DNA from: Rhodococcus sp. WMMA185
Lineage (GTDB): Bacteria; Actinomycetota; Actinomycetes; Mycobacteriales; Mycobacteriaceae
Direction of reading: 5' to 3'
Length of the DNA: 64,000 nt
NCBI RefSeq assembly: GCF_001767395.1
Contig: NZ_CP017014.1
Span: 1,550,001-1,614,000 of the forward strand
Numbering within the stretch: position 1 is the first letter of the stretch; the number at the start of each line of letters is the position of its first letter. The notes beneath the pieces are model-generated. The model saw only the letters and a program-made list of their open reading frames with translations. It was not told where the DNA came from and did no database searches. The translations under genes were made by a program, and so were the position numbers. This document shows, in pieces, positions 9,070 through 16,795 of the stretch.

Positions 9070-10524
9070 ATGTCGGGTGCAACCGGATGGACTACCCAAC
9101 GGCAACGCACGGCTATTGGCCGTTCCGGCCTCTCGATGCCTCTCCGGCAGGCTCTGTTGGATGACGTCTTGACGCAGGACTACACCGTTCTCGACTACGG
9201 ATGCGGCCGCGGTCAGGATGTCCGCAGACTCGAGCAGATGGGCATCGAGGCACACGGGTGGGACCCCTTTTTCTCGCCAGATAATCCGTTGGACGAGCAC
9301 GACGTCGTCATGCTCACCTACGTGCTGAACGTCATTGAAGACCCGAAGGAGCGGCGGCAGGCGCTGTCGACTGCATGGCAGCTCGCTGGAAAGGCGCTTG
9401 TCGTCAGCTGCCGGATGGATTGGGAACAGCAACCGCTCCGAGGTCATGCTGCCGGAGACGGACTAGTCACAAGTCGTGGCACATTCCAGCACTTCTACAG
9501 CGCACGCGAGCTGCGATCTTTGGTCGAGAATGTAACGAATGGGTACTGTGCGTCCCCCGTGCCTGGGGTAGTTTATGCCTTCCGCCGCGAGGAGGACCGC
9601 CTGGCATATCTTGCTCGCGGCACTATTTCCGAATTCAATTGGACAGACAGCGCAGACTATGTATCGGCGCTTGCTGAAGTCGTTTCCTTTACCGAGAAGC
9701 GTGGAAGAGTTCCCATGTTCGAGGAAATTCCCACGGACGTAGTTCCACTGCTTGGAAAAATCTCCCACTCCACGCTGATTCGCCTGATCAAAAAAGGTGC
9801 AGATCCAAATAAGGTCGCAGAGGGTGTCAAAAGGACAACTCTCGACACACTTCTGTATCTCGGCACATCAATCTTTAATGGACGTACGCAGCTAGTTGAT
9901 TTGCCAGTTTCGATTCAGGCAGATATAAAGAACTGCTTCCGTAGCTATCAAGAGGCATGCGCACGGGCGGATAGGCTGCTACTAAAAATTCGCGACGACA
10001 CCTACATTCGGGGCGCAATGCGGAATTCCGTCGGAAAATTGACCGCGACGGCACTCTATGTGCATCAACGAGCGACTCCCTCCATGCCCGTGGTTCTCCG
10101 CCTCTACGAGCATTGCGGCTTCGTCGCAGCCGGCAGGCCTGAAGGATGGAACATTCTCAAGTTGGATCATCGTGGTCGACGGGTCTCGTGGTCGTCATAC
10201 CCGAAATTCGATTCGGATCCACATCCAACTCTGAATTGGACTTATGGCGTAGACATGACGTCACTCGAGAGCCAATACCAATCTTTCGCTGACAGAGCGA
10301 ACAAGCCGCTGTTACATCGCAAGGAAGAGTTTCTGGCCGCAGACGATCCTGTGGCCCCAAAGTATCGACGACTCACGGCGGCGGAGGTACGTGCCGGGCT
10401 CTATAGCGAACCCACACGTATCGGCCTCGAGGTCGGGTGGGCTGCCGAATTGGAGCGTTGCGGCGTCGCACTCAAGGGCCATCGGCTTGTGAAGAGGCCC
10501 TCACCAGCTCGAAGCGACACCTGA
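9070..10524 (+). CDS. Phosphorothioation-associated putative DNA methyltransferase
   Basis: A 484-residue protein with a class I SAM-binding site: DYGCGRGQD at residues 42-50, then GWDPFF and the motif-IV region YVLNVIEDPKER around 83-94. The opening (RQRTAIGR, LSMPLRQAL) and these motifs match what I remember of the family named DNA phosphorothioation-associated putative methyltransferase (TIGR04096). ATG 9070 is chosen over the upstream frame opening at 9019 because GGAAGG lies 8-13 nt before it and the family begins near the RQRTAI segment. Family members lie beside dnd genes, so together with the PAPS-reductase-like gene at 1486 this supports a DNA-modification role for the island. Several A-rich codon runs (aaaaaa near 9790) look unlike the core genes and hint at transfer. 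Confidence 0.82.
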   Translation: MSGATGWTTQRQRTAIGRSGLSMPLRQALLDDVLTQDYTVLDYGCGRGQDVRRLEQMGIEAHGWDPFFSPDNPLDEHDVVMLTYVLNVIEDPKERRQALSTAWQLAGKALVVSCRMDWEQQPLRGHAAGDGLVTSRGTFQHFYSARELRSLVENVTNGYCASPVPGVVYAFRREEDRLAYLARGTISEFNWTDSADYVSALAEVVSFTEKRGRVPMFEEIPTDVVPLLGKISHSTLIRLIKKGADPNKVAEGVKRTTLDTLLYLGTSIFNGRTQLVDLPVSIQADIKNCFRSYQEACARADRLLLKIRDDTYIRGAMRNSVGKLTATALYVHQRATPSMPVVLRLYEHCGFVAAGRPEGWNILKLDHRGRRVSWSSYPKFDSDPHPTLNWTYGVDMTSLESQYQSFADRANKPLLHRKEEFLAADDPVAPKYRRLTAAEVRAGLYSEPTRIGLEVGWAAELERCGVALKGHRLVKRPSPARSDT

Positions 10525-10711
10525 GGAAGGGTCTGCTGCACGATCGGGCGACCGGTTCGGTTACGCAGGCTCAACAAGGGCCCGTGGAGGTCGATCGGTG
10601 ACCTCGAAATCGCGGTCGCCGATTACATCGATTGGTTCGGTCCGCCGTTGGCCCTCGACGAGGTCAGGATGGCCGCACCCGCCGATGTCGAACAGCCCTA
10701 CTAACATTCAG
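10525..10711. other. Intergenic, no supported gene
   Basis: Spacer between the methyltransferase stop and the 8-bp tandem repeat. Open frames run through it into the repeat but have no family likeness; the one starting at 10598 reads mostly the repeat itself. Confidence 0.4.
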
Positions 10712-10789
10712 GGAACCCCGGAACCCCGGAACCCCGGAACCCCGGAACCCCGGAACCCCGGAACCCCGGAACCCCGGAACCCCGGAACC
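10712..10789 (+). repeat. Tandem 8-bp repeat, GGAACCCC, nine perfect copies plus a partial
   Basis: Nine uninterrupted copies of GGAACCCC occupy 10712-10783 and a tenth partial copy (GGAACC) follows. There are no mismatches, which suggests recent expansion or contraction by slippage. The unit length is not a multiple of three, so any frame crossing it changes with each copy; in frame, three units encode the eight-residue repeat RNPGTPEP. It lies between the methyltransferase gene and a decayed gene, not inside a recognised CDS. Confidence 0.97.
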
Positions 10790-10845
10790 GCTGAGCGGGT
10801 CATCGAGAGCCTCTACTGATCCTGGGGTAATCCCCTACAAACTAG

Positions 10846-11436
10846 CCTTACGTCTGGCATTGGGCCGCTCGAGGCGGAGAAAGGCGGATCGCGAGCATCG
10901 ACGAATACGACATCGAGGCCTTCCTCGACGAAGCAACCTCCACGAACAGGATCGATTGGACACCTCCGGATGGAGGGCCTGTCGCGGTCAATCTCCCTCG
11001 TGTGGAATCTACTTGGGGATCGAACGTGCTCGAAGTATCGCGGGCGTCGGCGGACTCGGCCCCGACCATGGAGGGCCTTCGCAAGCGGTGGGACCGACCC
11101 GCGAGTCCAGTGCGACTCGTTGTTGGCTACCCGACGCCCATTGAATGGCAGGTCACCGTCTGCGGCCCCGATGAGGGCCGAGCGGCGATTTCCGGACCGT
11201 ATCTGCAGCAGGTCGAGTTAGCTGCGACCGTGGCTCCTGCTGAACAGAAATGGGCTGGCGTGAAAGGTGCGATTGCCGAGCTACTGGTATCAACCAAGGT
11301 TCAGCCAGCCGCCCGCCTCACAAGCCAAGTGCTGATTGCCTCCCGCGAGTTGCGCTGCGGCGTCCTCGCACGTACCGATCGGGGGCAGCCAGCTCCGCCG
11401 GTCAGGAGGTCGTCGGAAAGGCTGGCCATGGCCTGA
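10846..11436 (+). pseudogene. Gene remnant, possibly the N-terminal part of a type IIG/Eco57I-like restriction enzyme
   Basis: The frame opens after a TAG at 10843 with no good start codon, reads coding-like protein (SIDEYDIEAFLDEAT, then LPRVESTWGSNVLEV and EGLRKRWDRPASPVRLVVGYP) and stops at 11436. The series resembles from memory the N-terminal region found before Eco57I-type methyltransferase domains in actinobacteria, but no methyltransferase motif follows; only the Swt1-HEPN gene does. I read it as a truncated relic. The identity is weak; the evidence for decay is the missing start and the abrupt end. Confidence 0.45.
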
Positions 11437-11509
11437 TTCCATCTCGTCTGCTGGGGCGCGATCAACCCGCAGACGGTCAACGACGCACCTAGTAGGAGGA
11501 GACGACCGA

Positions 11510-12631
11510 ATGACGTTTGATCCCAAGTTGTCAGTCACCGAAGGCCTCGATCACCTTGCCGAACGACTTGATCCGATCATCACCGCCAAGTTCGAGGCCG
11601 ACGTGGGAAGCCATCCATGGACGGTGATTCTGGATCAACTGGACCAGATTGCGGGCAGGCCGCGGAAGGTGTACAGCACGACTGACCTTCAATCGCAGTT
11701 GAAGATTCTCACGCGACGCCTTGGAAACCTGGGGTTCCCGTTCGACGACAACAGGCAGACTGTCGGAACGCTTGGACGCGAGTTGACTATCGTGCGCAAT
11801 TCCCGTGCACATGGTGACCCGTTCACCTGTCTTGACGCTTGGAGGGCGCATGACTACGCCGTACGCCTTCTGGAACACTTCGGCGACGCTACGGGGTTGG
11901 TCAAGGCGAACGAACTTCGGCAGTGCGCCCTCATCGCGTATGTCGAGGAGCAGGGCATCGCTCCGGTTCCAGTGCCGGTTTCGTCCGCCCCGCAGAAGGA
12001 GTCAGAGGAAGAAGAGCCAGCCCCAGCCGCGGTCAAGTCAGACGCGGACGATGAACCGGAGGTGGTGACCCCAGACCCGGAGGTCTATTCACGCGAACCG
12101 TCTGACCAGGTCAGCGTCGTCGGTGACAGCCGCCTCGAGTTCGAGCCCTGGGAACTAGTGCCGATCGGCGACATAACCGTGCTTGACGACCTCCCAAAGG
12201 TCGCCGCAAAGCAGAAGGTTCGCGCGGTCGCGGTAGAGATCGTAGAGGCCGAAGGTCCGATTTGCATGGACCGGCTCGCACAGCTAATCGCCGCCTCCTT
12301 CGGCCTCCAGAAGCTCCACGCCAATCGGGCCGCCAAGATCATACGTCAGGTCAAGGCCGCTGGGTTCGTCATCGACGAGGCCAAGTTCGTGTGGCCCGCG
12401 GACGTTGACCCAGAGGTGTGGGCTGAGTTCAGACCGAACACTAGCCAGGTTGATCGCCCTTTCCTGCATGTCAGTCCGGTTGAGATCGCCAATGCCATGA
12501 GGTTCCTTCAGCGACGCACGCCAGGAATCAGCGAGGCCGATCTCGACAGTGAAACGTTGCGCACGTTCGGCCGCAAGAGGCGTACCAAACAGTGTGCGGC
12601 GCACTTGGTCAAGTCCAAAGCGCTGTTGTAG
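11510..12631 (+). CDS. Swt1-type HEPN domain protein with C-terminal DUF3320 domain
   Basis: A 373-residue protein. Residues 1 to about 140 look like a Swt1-family HEPN domain, with the candidate catalytic segment RNSRAHGD (R-x4-H type) near residue 97. A low-complexity acidic and proline-rich linker follows (about 155-215). Residues from about 240 to 310 (VEIVEAEGPICMDRLAQLIAASFG) match the DUF3320 winged-helix domain seen at the C-terminus of large defence helicases. ATG 11510 has a strong AGGAGGA 9 nt upstream, the best ribosome site in the island. HEPN domains are commonly RNases in toxin-antitoxin and abortive-infection systems. The fusion suggests an RNase or adaptor tethered through a helicase-associated domain, but no DUF3320 helicase is visible nearby. 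Confidence 0.7.
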   Translation: MTFDPKLSVTEGLDHLAERLDPIITAKFEADVGSHPWTVILDQLDQIAGRPRKVYSTTDLQSQLKILTRRLGNLGFPFDDNRQTVGTLGRELTIVRNSRAHGDPFTCLDAWRAHDYAVRLLEHFGDATGLVKANELRQCALIAYVEEQGIAPVPVPVSSAPQKESEEEEPAPAAVKSDADDEPEVVTPDPEVYSREPSDQVSVVGDSRLEFEPWELVPIGDITVLDDLPKVAAKQKVRAVAVEIVEAEGPICMDRLAQLIAASFGLQKLHANRAAKIIRQVKAAGFVIDEAKFVWPADVDPEVWAEFRPNTSQVDRPFLHVSPVEIANAMRFLQRRTPGISEADLDSETLRTFGRKRRTKQCAAHLVKSKALL

Positions 12632-12960
12632 GTCTCGTTCGGAGGATGCGAACACGCTGGCATTCGGCCAATTCGCAATGAGTCGACAGAATTCCGGATA
12701 AAGTCCAGTGTTCTTGGTGGTCGGTTGGACTATTGACGCGATGAACTGGCCAGTCCCGGGGTGTGATCTCGTGCTCGGGTTCGGTAGCGGCGTCGAGACG
12801 GCAGGTCCCCGGTAGTGGGGGACCCGCCGTTCACGAACAGCTCGTTGCGCTACGGGCGAATCAGGCCGGCGTACATCGCGCTTCAGCGATCCACCGTCGG
12901 ACCTTGCCTGTATAACCAGACAGCTACCTCCTGTTGGATGGAGGGCCGAGGGGAGGGCAC
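12632..12960. other. Intergenic region before the dynamin operon
   Basis: About 330 bases without a supported gene. It contains the inverted repeat listed separately at 12804-12824. A TATAAC at 12911-12916 is a plausible -10 for the GTPase operon; the ribosome site GGGAGGG lies just before GTG 12961. Confidence 0.5.
12804..12824. terminator. Perfect 7-bp stem hairpin, possible terminator
   Basis: GGTCCCC at 12804-12810 pairs exactly with GGGGACC at 12818-12824 around a 7-base loop. It lies about 170 bp after the HEPN-DUF3320 stop and ahead of the GTPase promoter region, where a terminator would be expected. There is no U-tract, so intrinsic termination is uncertain; a regulatory hairpin is the alternative. 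Confidence 0.4.
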
Positions 12961-15318
12961 GTGGAAGATTTTGGAGATGCGCTGTTCGATGCCGTCGAGA
13001 GGGCGGTGCGAAGTGGTGAGCGTGAACTGGATGACTTCGACGGGATGATTGGGTCTCTCCTCGAGGATCTCGAGGAGGTCACGGGGTTGGAGGTCGCGCC
13101 AGAATCCGGTCTCGGGGGTGAACTCGTCCGGGTAGCCGAAGGGTTCGGCGAGACACTCCGTGCCCACCTGGCCAGGCAACGTGATGCACTGTCCACCTTC
13201 AATGTCGCGTTCTTCGGCAGGACGGGCACAGGTAAGAGCACGCTCCTTTCTGCGTTCGGTCAACTCGACGGCGAATATGTGTCGCCGGGCGAGAGTGACT
13301 GGACCACGGGCGTCACGGAGATCGCATGGCGTGGATGCAGATTATGGGACACACCGGGCATCAACGGCTGGGGCCGCACACAGTCGCGCGCCGAGCTCGA
13401 GGAAACCGCCCGGCGTGCCGTTGAGGTCGCCGACACGGTGCTGCTGTGCTTCGACACCCAGAGTCAGCAGGCATCGGAGTTCGCGAGGGTCGCCGAGTGG
13501 GTTCGCGAGTATGGAAAGCCCGTTGTGGCGGTCCTGAACGTGCGCAATCTGCGGTGGCGACATCCTGCGAGAGTTGCGAGTGAATCGGCGCGGCAATCGC
13601 TGTCGCGGAGTGTGCGTGAGCACGTCGGCAACATTCGGACCGAGTTGGCCAAAATCGGCCTGCCCGATACGTCCATTGTCGCCGTCCAGAGTCGGCGCGC
13701 GTTGTTTTCTCGTGCCGCTACACCCTTCAAAGGGCCAGCGGCGGCAAACTTCGAGTCGGACCGCGAACGGTTCGGTGTCGACTACCTGTCTCGCTGGTCA
13801 AACTTCGCCGTGCTCGAAGAACTGATCGCTGCCTCGATCGATGAAGGCGGGGCAGAGCTCCGTAAAACCGCGCTACGTGAGGGGCTGCGCGGAATGCTTG
13901 ATACCAAGGCCGACGAACTCGATCTGCTGACACGAGACATCGACCTACGAATCGCTGCGAACGAGCGGCGCATCGAGGACCTTCTCGACGTGCTGGGATA
14001 CATCGAGGGAACCGACCGGAAGAAGTACCTCGGCAGCAACGGGACGGACCTGCTCACCGCAGTGGAGGCGGCGCGTGGAGTCCGTTTCACATCCGACCTC
14101 GAGGGCCGTCTCGATAGGTATGTGGGCGACCTACTGAGATCACACTTATCCGGGCCGCGCGAGGATTCCCTCGGAAAGGCTGACGAGTTGGTGGACTCCG
14201 CATTCAGCGATGGCACGCTTGTTGATGAGAGCGGGTTCGAAAGGACCGTCTTCAGGAAGGAGGACATCGAGGCTGGCATATTGGAAGTGTTCAGGTCGGC
14301 ATCGGCGTTCCTCTGGCGGGAACTGCAAATCTCCGGGCCTGCCGTGGCCCCCGTGCCCGAACAATCGACCGAGTCAGCGACGCTGGATGGCCGGGCAGGT
14401 CGAAAGAAGCGCAACGTTGGGCAAGCGATGAAATCCTGGGGTCTGGCCACGGGTGCTCTAGCTGGGGTTGCCGCAGTTCCTGCGGTGGTGAACATTTGGA
14501 ACCCAGCTGGGTGGGCTTCGACCGCCGCCGTGATCGCGCTGGGTGCGGTCTCGGAGCTGAGCAAGAATCTCGGCTCGCGCGCTGCGGAGAGTGCAGAACG
14601 GCAGAGCACAGCAGCAAAATCCTTGGCCGTGCGCGAATGTAGGGGAGCGGTTCACCAGACCTACGACCGGATGGAACGAGAGATGCTAGCGGAGGGTAGA
14701 GAGCTGGCATGGCAGGAGGCTGCGCCGATTTTCAGGGAGACGGCGACGGAGGCTGTCGCGTTGCGAAGGAATCGGTCGGCTTTGGGGAAGCTGACACTCC
14801 TCCTCCGACAAGCATCATCGGCGATACCGAAATCGGATGGCGCCGAGATCGTTGTCGCGCGGGCACGCGCCCGTGTACTGGAACAGCATCTGGCCCTACA
14901 GTCAGGCGCGTTCGCAATGCTCGGCTCAAGCGACTCAGCGTTCGGTCGTCGCGTGTGGTTGGGGGAAGATTGGCTCGAAGATGCCGGCACCTCGACCGAC
15001 GAAGACGCAACGGATCAGCAGCATCAGTTGATATTCACCGAGCAGAGTGCGGCCGATCGAAGTGATCTCGGACGGGCTCTGGGCCGTGCATGGGGCACCT
15101 CACACGCCGCGGTCGTAGATCTGGCTCGTGTGATCGAGGCTTTCATCGCGAGCGATTCGCGGATGATTGGGCAGGTCGGCGACTTGCGTGACCGGCAGGA
15201 CGAGAAGCCGACCGTCGCTGTTCTGGGTGATTACAGCTCGGGGAAATCCAGCCTGGTCAAGCGACTTCTGGTGGAGTTGGGTGCAGGGGTTCCAAAACGA
15301 CCTGCACATACGGGGTAG
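12961..15318 (+). CDS. Dynamin-like GTPase, N-terminal 785 residues of a frameshifted double-dynamin protein
   Basis: GTG 12961 follows GGGAGGG and opens a frame with a complete first GTPase domain: G1 is GRTGTGKST at residues 86-94, G3 is DTPG at 130-133, and the switch-side VAVLNVR near 188 stands in for G4. Long charged helices follow (about 310-440) and a hydrophobic glycine/alanine segment (about 490-540, WGLATGALAGVAAVPAV), which could be a membrane paddle. A second GTPase domain starts with GDYSSGKSS at 756-764, but the frame stops at 15318 before its G3 motif. Its continuation lies in the next frame (to 16795). Removing one base from the AAAA run at 15294-15297 joins the two into about 1277 residues. 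Bacterial tandem dynamins include DynA and the LeoABC/Eleos antiphage proteins; a membrane-acting defence role is inferred. Confidence 0.8.
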   Translation: MEDFGDALFDAVERAVRSGERELDDFDGMIGSLLEDLEEVTGLEVAPESGLGGELVRVAEGFGETLRAHLARQRDALSTFNVAFFGRTGTGKSTLLSAFGQLDGEYVSPGESDWTTGVTEIAWRGCRLWDTPGINGWGRTQSRAELEETARRAVEVADTVLLCFDTQSQQASEFARVAEWVREYGKPVVAVLNVRNLRWRHPARVASESARQSLSRSVREHVGNIRTELAKIGLPDTSIVAVQSRRALFSRAATPFKGPAAANFESDRERFGVDYLSRWSNFAVLEELIAASIDEGGAELRKTALREGLRGMLDTKADELDLLTRDIDLRIAANERRIEDLLDVLGYIEGTDRKKYLGSNGTDLLTAVEAARGVRFTSDLEGRLDRYVGDLLRSHLSGPREDSLGKADELVDSAFSDGTLVDESGFERTVFRKEDIEAGILEVFRSASAFLWRELQISGPAVAPVPEQSTESATLDGRAGRKKRNVGQAMKSWGLATGALAGVAAVPAVVNIWNPAGWASTAAVIALGAVSELSKNLGSRAAESAERQSTAAKSLAVRECRGAVHQTYDRMEREMLAEGRELAWQEAAPIFRETATEAVALRRNRSALGKLTLLLRQASSAIPKSDGAEIVVARARARVLEQHLALQSGAFAMLGSSDSAFGRRVWLGEDWLEDAGTSTDEDATDQQHQLIFTEQSAADRSDLGRALGRAWGTSHAAVVDLARVIEAFIASDSRMIGQVGDLRDRQDEKPTVAVLGDYSSGKSSLVKRLLVELGAGVPKRPAHTG

Positions 15319-16795
15319 TGCCGCTACAGACACCGTGCATACCTACGAGTTGAGTTGGGTTCGACTTCGCGACACCCCGGGTCTCCAGAACGGCAATAGT
15401 GACCACGATGAAGTTGCGCTAAACGCCGCGACCAGCGCCGCACTGGTGTTGATCGTGCTGCACGTCAACCTACTCATCGGAGATATGTCGCTGCTCGAGG
15501 CGATGGCCGGGGGAACGGAGCGCACTGTTGCCAAAGGGGGCCGGATAATCTATCTGATCAACCGGTGCGACGAGTTGGGTGTTGATCCTCTCGTCGCGCC
15601 TGAGGACTTCCTCCTGCTGAAGCGTCGGAAGGAAGCTGAGCTCGTAGCAGCGCTGCGATCGCGTGGCATCCAGGTGGATCCAGTTCAAGTGCATACCTTG
15701 TCAGGTGACCCGTTCGGGGAGGTAGGTGCGCGGACAGACGTGAGTCGCGCGGACTTCAGTCAACATCGCGATTGGGATGGAGCTGATTCACTGGTGCGGG
15801 TTCTCGACTCGTTCTCCGCGGAGCAAGGGCGTGCAGGTGCCGCGGGTGCACGCCTCGATGCGGCATTGAGCGCCCTGCTTCATGCGCGTGTTCAGATCGG
15901 GAAGACGTTGCGGGAACTTCGATCAGAAACTGAGGCACTAACCTCGCTGCTGCAGTCGGTCGAGAACAGCGAGCAGGACAGTCGACTGCTGGAGTCATCG
16001 ATTCGTGAGCGTGTGCGTCGCACTGTTGATCCGCATGCGAGCAAGGCCCGAGAGGAAGTGCACAACGCGGGTCCGGCGGAAATCCACAAGCTGGTTTCAA
16101 CGTCGAACGCGTGGTGGGAGGACGGCAAACTCCAGTCGGATATCGAACAAGTCGTGATCGACTCGTTGAGAGATATTGAGCAGTGGGCTCGAGTTCACTC
16201 GTCGGTCATCGGCCGTGAAATGGAGTCCTGGAGCTTCAGGGCCACGGCATTCAAAACCGAGGATCGTTTCGCGGGACCACAGACTGCGGAGATGGCTGTT
16301 GGCAAATGGATCGCGCGCGCCGCCAAGGAGGGCTCGAAGGTCGCGAAGGCGATTGCCAAGCGCGACACCGTTTACGGGATCGGCAAGGCGATCGGAGTGA
16401 AATTCAAGCCTTGGGGTGCGGTCAAAGCGGCCGGTAGGGTGGCTAAGGCCGCTCCGATCCTGGCTGCGGTCGGGGTGGCCGCCGACGGCTACGCAATGGT
16501 CAAAGACGAGAGTGCCAAGAAGGACCGCGAGAAGTACCGCGCCGATGCGGCAAACTTCATTTCCCGTAATGAGGCCGACCTAGTGAGTCGCGTGTTGAGC
16601 GGAGATGCCAACGACGGCCCGTTGCCCCTTCTCCAGGAGTGTGTGTGCGCGCTAACTGAACACAAGAGTGATCTCGAGCTCCAACAGTCGGTGGCGATGG
16701 TCGAGATCGAAGCTCAGGAGAAGTTGCTCTCGGGCATCGAGCACTTGCTGGCTGAGGGCGAGAATCTGCGTCACCAAGAAGGAGATTTGGAGTGA
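15295..16795 (+). CDS. C-terminal half of the frameshifted double-dynamin protein
   Basis: Coding likeness in this frame starts right after the AAAA run at 15294-15297. It gives NDLHIRGSAATDTVHTYEL, then G3 as RDTPG, the G4-like LINRCDE, long helices, and a hydrophobic stretch (AAPILAAVGVAADGYAMV) near the end. The frame is open back to TTG 15167, but that upstream part only repeats DNA read in the other frame, so it is not a credible start; the protein would need repair of the indel, frameshifting, or an internal start such as GTG 15335. Without the first half it lacks a Walker A motif and could not hydrolyse GTP. The stop overlaps the next GTPase start as GTGA. Confidence 0.7.

Noticed and set aside
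1-10524. Calling the left block BREX type 4, Dnd or DISARM outright
   Set aside because: Marker genes (PglZ, BrxL, DndB/D/E, DrmA/B) are not visible; only partial similarity of single components.
10712-10789. Possible CRISPR or iteron array
   Set aside because: The 8-bp units are contiguous with no spacers and no replication or cas gene is near; simple tandem repeat.
10598-11144. Open frames reading repeated RNPGTPEP
   Set aside because: They exist only because the 8-bp repeat is stop-free; no ribosome site, no family likeness.
15167-15294. Start of the second dynamin frame at TTG 15167
   Set aside because: This stretch encodes the real second G1 motif in the other frame; the translation here is not protein-like.
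15292-15300. Programmed frameshift to join the dynamin halves
   Set aside because: A +1 shift is needed, and no known +1 signal (such as a RF2-type CUUUGA with upstream SD) is present; a simple indel explains it.
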